Part shown: piece after piece, positions 6,817-8,772 of the stretch
Numbering within the stretch: the stretch's first letter is position 1
Layout of the letters: the number at the start of each line of letters is the position of its first letter
NCBI GenBank assembly: GCA_021154065.1
Contig: JAJKJG010000390.1
Span: 1 to 8,772, forward strand
Source of the DNA: Methylobacterium sp.
GTDB taxonomy: Bacteria; Pseudomonadota; Alphaproteobacteria; Rhizobiales; Beijerinckiaceae
Reading direction: 5' to 3'
Length of the DNA: 8,772 nucleotides
Translations under genes and position numbers: made by a program
Notes under the pieces: model-generated
The model's database searches: none
Seen by the model: only the letters and a program-made list of their open reading frames with translations
What the model was told of the DNA's origin: nothing

Positions 6817-7691
6817 CAGGAAATGGCGACGTCGATGAAGGCGGAGAGCCGGTCCTTAGAAATGTCGGGGTTGAACGGCACGTTGGCGGAAGTTGGCGTC
6901 GGCGAGATCACGAGCGTCGCGTAGGCGCCGAGTGAGAATGTCAGCGCGTCGAGCGCGATGCGCAGGCGCGGCAGGATGCCGAGCTGAAGCGTCGCGCTGA
7001 CCAGGCATTCGATGCTGTCCTCGAGCCCGCTCGGCTTGATATCGACGATCTCGACGCCTTCGAGCTCGAGCGCGAGCCGAGGCCCAAAGCCGTTGTCGAC
7101 GATACGGATCCGGCCGGTGGCGAACAGGTCCAGGCAGAAGCAATGGATGTGCTCGCGGTCGACCGGAACCGGGAACATCGGCTTCGGCGTGTCGCTTGGC
7201 GGCCGGAACACCGCCTGGTTGTCGCGCTCCTCGTCGCGCAGCGCCGCAAACGGGTCGATCGGGCGTACCGTGCCGGCGATCGCGTCGCCGACCTCGGCAA
7301 GCCAGCCGCGGGGCGGGCAGGCGATCGCGGCGCAGACGCGGCCAGCGAGCGCGAAGCGCTGCGGCTGCAAGGTGCCGAGTTCCGGCGGCAGCTTGATGTC
7401 GCCCTTGTGGAAGTCGATCGCGAGCTTCGTCACCTGCATGCAGAACTCGAGCCCGAAAAGGCCGTTCGTTCCCGGCACCGGCAGCAAAGGCTGAGCGCCG
7501 ACCCGCGGCTGCGACGGCGGCAGCTTCGGGTGCACCACGATCTTCTCGCACAGGAGATTGGGGTGCTGAACGAAGAACGGCGTCCCGTAATTGAAGAGTG
7601 ACGGGCGCTGCGTGGCCACGGCCTTGATCACCGTGTTGATCGCGTTCTCGTGAACCGACGCGAAGATGCTGCAGAAATCGGTGAGCGCCAT
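6816..7691 (-). CDS. Hypothetical protein, first gene of the operon
   Basis: A 291 aa protein I do not recognise. It begins MALTDFCSIFASVHENAINTVIKA with no signal peptide or transmembrane helix. The N-terminal segment (VATQRPSLFNYGTPFFVQHPNLLCEKI) and the strand-rich remainder suggest a beta-dominated fold. Eight Cys occur at 7, 48, 84, 120, 125, 184, 186 and 229. The motif HIHCFC at 181-186 alternates His and Cys on one strand face and could bind metal or reflect strand packing. The C-terminus (PFNPDISKDRLSAFIDVAIS) ends in a strand, as does the downstream 308 aa protein. The ATG at 7689-7691 has GGAG seven bases upstream. It is the promoter-proximal gene of the three-gene operon, divergent from the TcuA-type gene. 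Confidence 0.82.
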   Translation of the reverse strand: MALTDFCSIFASVHENAINTVIKAVATQRPSLFNYGTPFFVQHPNLLCEKIVVHPKLPPSQPRVGAQPLLPVPGTNGLFGLEFCMQVTKLAIDFHKGDIKLPPELGTLQPQRFALAGRVCAAIACPPRGWLAEVGDAIAGTVRPIDPFAALRDEERDNQAVFRPPSDTPKPMFPVPVDREHIHCFCLDLFATGRIRIVDNGFGPRLALELEGVEIVDIKPSGLEDSIECLVSATLQLGILPRLRIALDALTFSLGAYATLVISPTPTSANVPFNPDISKDRLSAFIDVAIS

Positions 7692-8055
7692 CGGCTTGCT
7701 CCATCGCTGCGGACGAAACAGCGCCCGCCCTCAGGCTCGCAGGAATGAGCCGCGGATTCCGGACTGTGTCGGCAATGGTGATCAGCAATGCGAGCCGACA
7801 AGGCAAGCTTAGCACGTCTCGTGCAGCTGTAAAGAATATATCACTTGTGTATTAATCGTATTTTACCAACTAGCACTGCTACAACCTCTACTTGCCCGGC
7901 GGATTCCGCAGCTTCTCGCTCCTCTTGTGCGATCTGCTTACCTGCGGCGAAACACGCGCCGGCTTCGACCGGGCGTCCTTGCATCCGCGGCTTCCGCCGC
8001 CGCCTTCGCCGTGATACGGCCGCGAGCCCGGGACAAGAGGCGTTCGGAGGCTAGC
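7692..8055. other. Divergent intergenic region with AT-rich island and a short dyad
   Basis: This 364-base gap separates the hypothetical operon (-) from the TcuA-type gene (+) and must hold promoters for both. About 7829-7873 is strikingly AT-rich against the GC-rich surroundings (includes AAAGAATATATCA and GTATTTTACC). On the - strand TATATT (7835-7840) could serve as a -10, but I see no good -35. A perfect dyad GCACG-TCT-CGTGC (7812-7824), flanked by AGCT on each side, is a possible operator. A small 69-codon frame at 7845-8054 (TTG start) looks non-coding. No tRNA or terminator was found. Confidence 0.5.
8046..8050 (+). promoter_or_regulatory. Shine-Dalgarno deciding a GTG start
   Basis: GGAGG lies five bases before GTG 8056-8058. 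It supports that start over another in-frame GTG at 8011, which has no visible ribosome-binding site and would add an Arg-rich leader not expected in the family. Confidence 0.7.
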
Positions 8056-8772
8056 GTGGGGGAACGGGCGTGGGACGTCGTCGTGGTCGGCGCCGGCAAC
8101 GCCGCGTTCTGCGCCGCGCTCGCCGCCCGCGAGGCCGGCGCTTCGGTCGTGATGCTGGAGCGGGCGCCGCGCGAGGAGAACGGCGGCAATTCCCGCTTCA
8201 CCGCCGGCGCGATCCGCTTCGCCTACCGGGGCATCGAGGATTTGCGGGCGATCATGCCCGACCTCACCGACGACGAGATCGGACGCACCGATTTCGGCAC
8301 CTACACGACCGAGCAGTTCTTCGACGACATGTTCCGGGTGACGCGCTACCGCTCGGACCCCGAGCTCTGCGAGCTCCTCGTCACGCGCTCCTTCGAGACG
8401 ATGCTCTGGCTGCGGCAGAAGGGGCTGCGCTTCGCGCCGATCTGGGGCCGCCAGGCCTTCCAGGTCGAAGGACGGTTCAAGTTCTGGGGCGGGCTTACCG
8501 TCGAAGCCTGGGGCGGCGGCCCGGGGCTCGTCGATCAGGAGACGGCCATCGCCGAGAAGGATGGAATCGAGATCCGCTACGGCGCCCGCGCCGTCGCGCT
8601 CCGCTACGACGGGCATGCGGTTACCGGGGTGCGGGTGAAACAGGAGGGCGAGCTTCACGACGTCGAGGCCCGGTCCGTGATCCTCGCCTGCGGCGGCTTC
8701 GAATCGAACGCCGAGTGGCGCACCCGCTACCTCGGCCCGGGCTGGGAGCTCGCGAAGGTCCGCGGCACCCGC
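8056..8772 (+). CDS. tcuA: FAD-dependent dehydrogenase, tricarballylate dehydrogenase (TcuA) type, 5' part
   Basis: First 239 codons of a flavoprotein of the fumarate reductase/succinate dehydrogenase flavoprotein class; the gene runs past the window end. The Rossmann dinucleotide-binding start is VVVVGAGNAAFCAALAAREAG (residues 8-28), with the ribose-binding acidic residue E35 in VVMLERAP. GGNSRFTAGAIRF (43-55) is the expected FAD-contacting segment. ILACGGFESNAEWRTRYLG (209-227) then leads to VRGTR, an arrangement I associate with TcuA, which oxidises tricarballylate to cis-aconitate. Family members are about 450-490 aa, so the catalytic part is largely outside the window. No tcuB or LysR gene is visible. 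A related FAD-dependent oxidoreductase with another substrate, such as a ketosteroid or fumarate type, cannot be excluded. Confidence 0.82.
   Translation, partial: MGERAWDVVVVGAGNAAFCAALAAREAGASVVMLERAPREENGGNSRFTAGAIRFAYRGIEDLRAIMPDLTDDEIGRTDFGTYTTEQFFDDMFRVTRYRSDPELCELLVTRSFETMLWLRQKGLRFAPIWGRQAFQVEGRFKFWGGLTVEAWGGGPGLVDQETAIAEKDGIEIRYGARAVALRYDGHAVTGVRVKQEGELHDVEARSVILACGGFESNAEWRTRYLGPGWELAKVRGTR

Noticed and set aside
6856..7815. 319-codon - strand frame overlapping the first hypothetical gene in another frame
   Set aside because: The 291 aa frame has a proper ribosome-binding site, couples to the next gene and has balanced amino-acid composition; this one is Arg/Ala-rich.
7845..8054. 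69-codon + frame in the divergent intergenic region
   Set aside because: TTG start without Shine-Dalgarno, Thr/Ser/Arg-rich translation, and it ends within the ribosome-binding region of the TcuA-type gene.
7888..8658. 256-codon - strand frame opposite the TcuA-type gene
   Set aside because: It is the complement of a clear Rossmann flavoprotein; no motif of its own.
1..8772. CRISPR array, tRNA, insertion sequence or phage genes
   Set aside because: No repeat-spacer pattern, cloverleaf, transposase motif or phage structural gene was seen on either strand.

Overview
The window is a GC-rich stretch whose codon use and gene content point to an alphaproteobacterium, most likely Hyphomicrobiales; this is inference, since no rRNA or other marker gene is present. 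It divides into three blocks.

Block 1 (1-5113) is a catabolic locus for an organic or sugar acid. On the + strand lie the 3' end of a TRAP solute-binding protein gene (dctP type), the small membrane subunit (dctQ type), the large membrane subunit (dctM type) and an enolase-superfamily (mandelate racemase/muconate lactonizing enzyme type) gene, all within a few bases of each other. A strong GC-rich stem-loop separates dctP from dctQ. The enolase-superfamily gene is broken: its first 31 codons are joined out of frame to its C-terminal half, so the first catalytic region is missing. A beta-propeller lactonase gene runs convergently on the - strand. Divergent from it is a FadR-subfamily GntR regulator with an FCD ligand domain, the likely controller of the locus. 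The lactonase/regulator junction (about 4195-4310) is abnormal. The lactonase frame has no start codon at its signal-peptide end, and the regulator has only a TTG start in frame while a nearby ATG leads into another frame. The planned logic appears to be TRAP uptake of an acid, lactone hydrolysis, dehydration by the enolase-superfamily enzyme, and FadR-type control, but the dehydratase step cannot be supplied from this copy.

Block 2 (7691 down to 5127, - strand) is a compact three-gene operon of proteins I do not recognise (291, 308 and 248 aa). Intergenic gaps are 12 and 3 bases, and an AGGAGG Shine-Dalgarno overlaps the first stop codon. None has an obvious signal peptide. The first two are Cys-containing, beta-rich proteins with similar N- and C-terminal texture; the second has a run of amphipathic helices. 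The third has no Cys and a basic tail. This is the best candidate here for an undescribed system.

Block 3 (7692-8772) is a 364-base divergent intergenic region with a local AT-rich island and a small dyad. It is followed by the start of a FAD-dependent dehydrogenase of the tricarballylate dehydrogenase (TcuA) type, cut by the window end. No tRNA, rRNA, CRISPR array, insertion sequence or phage gene was seen.
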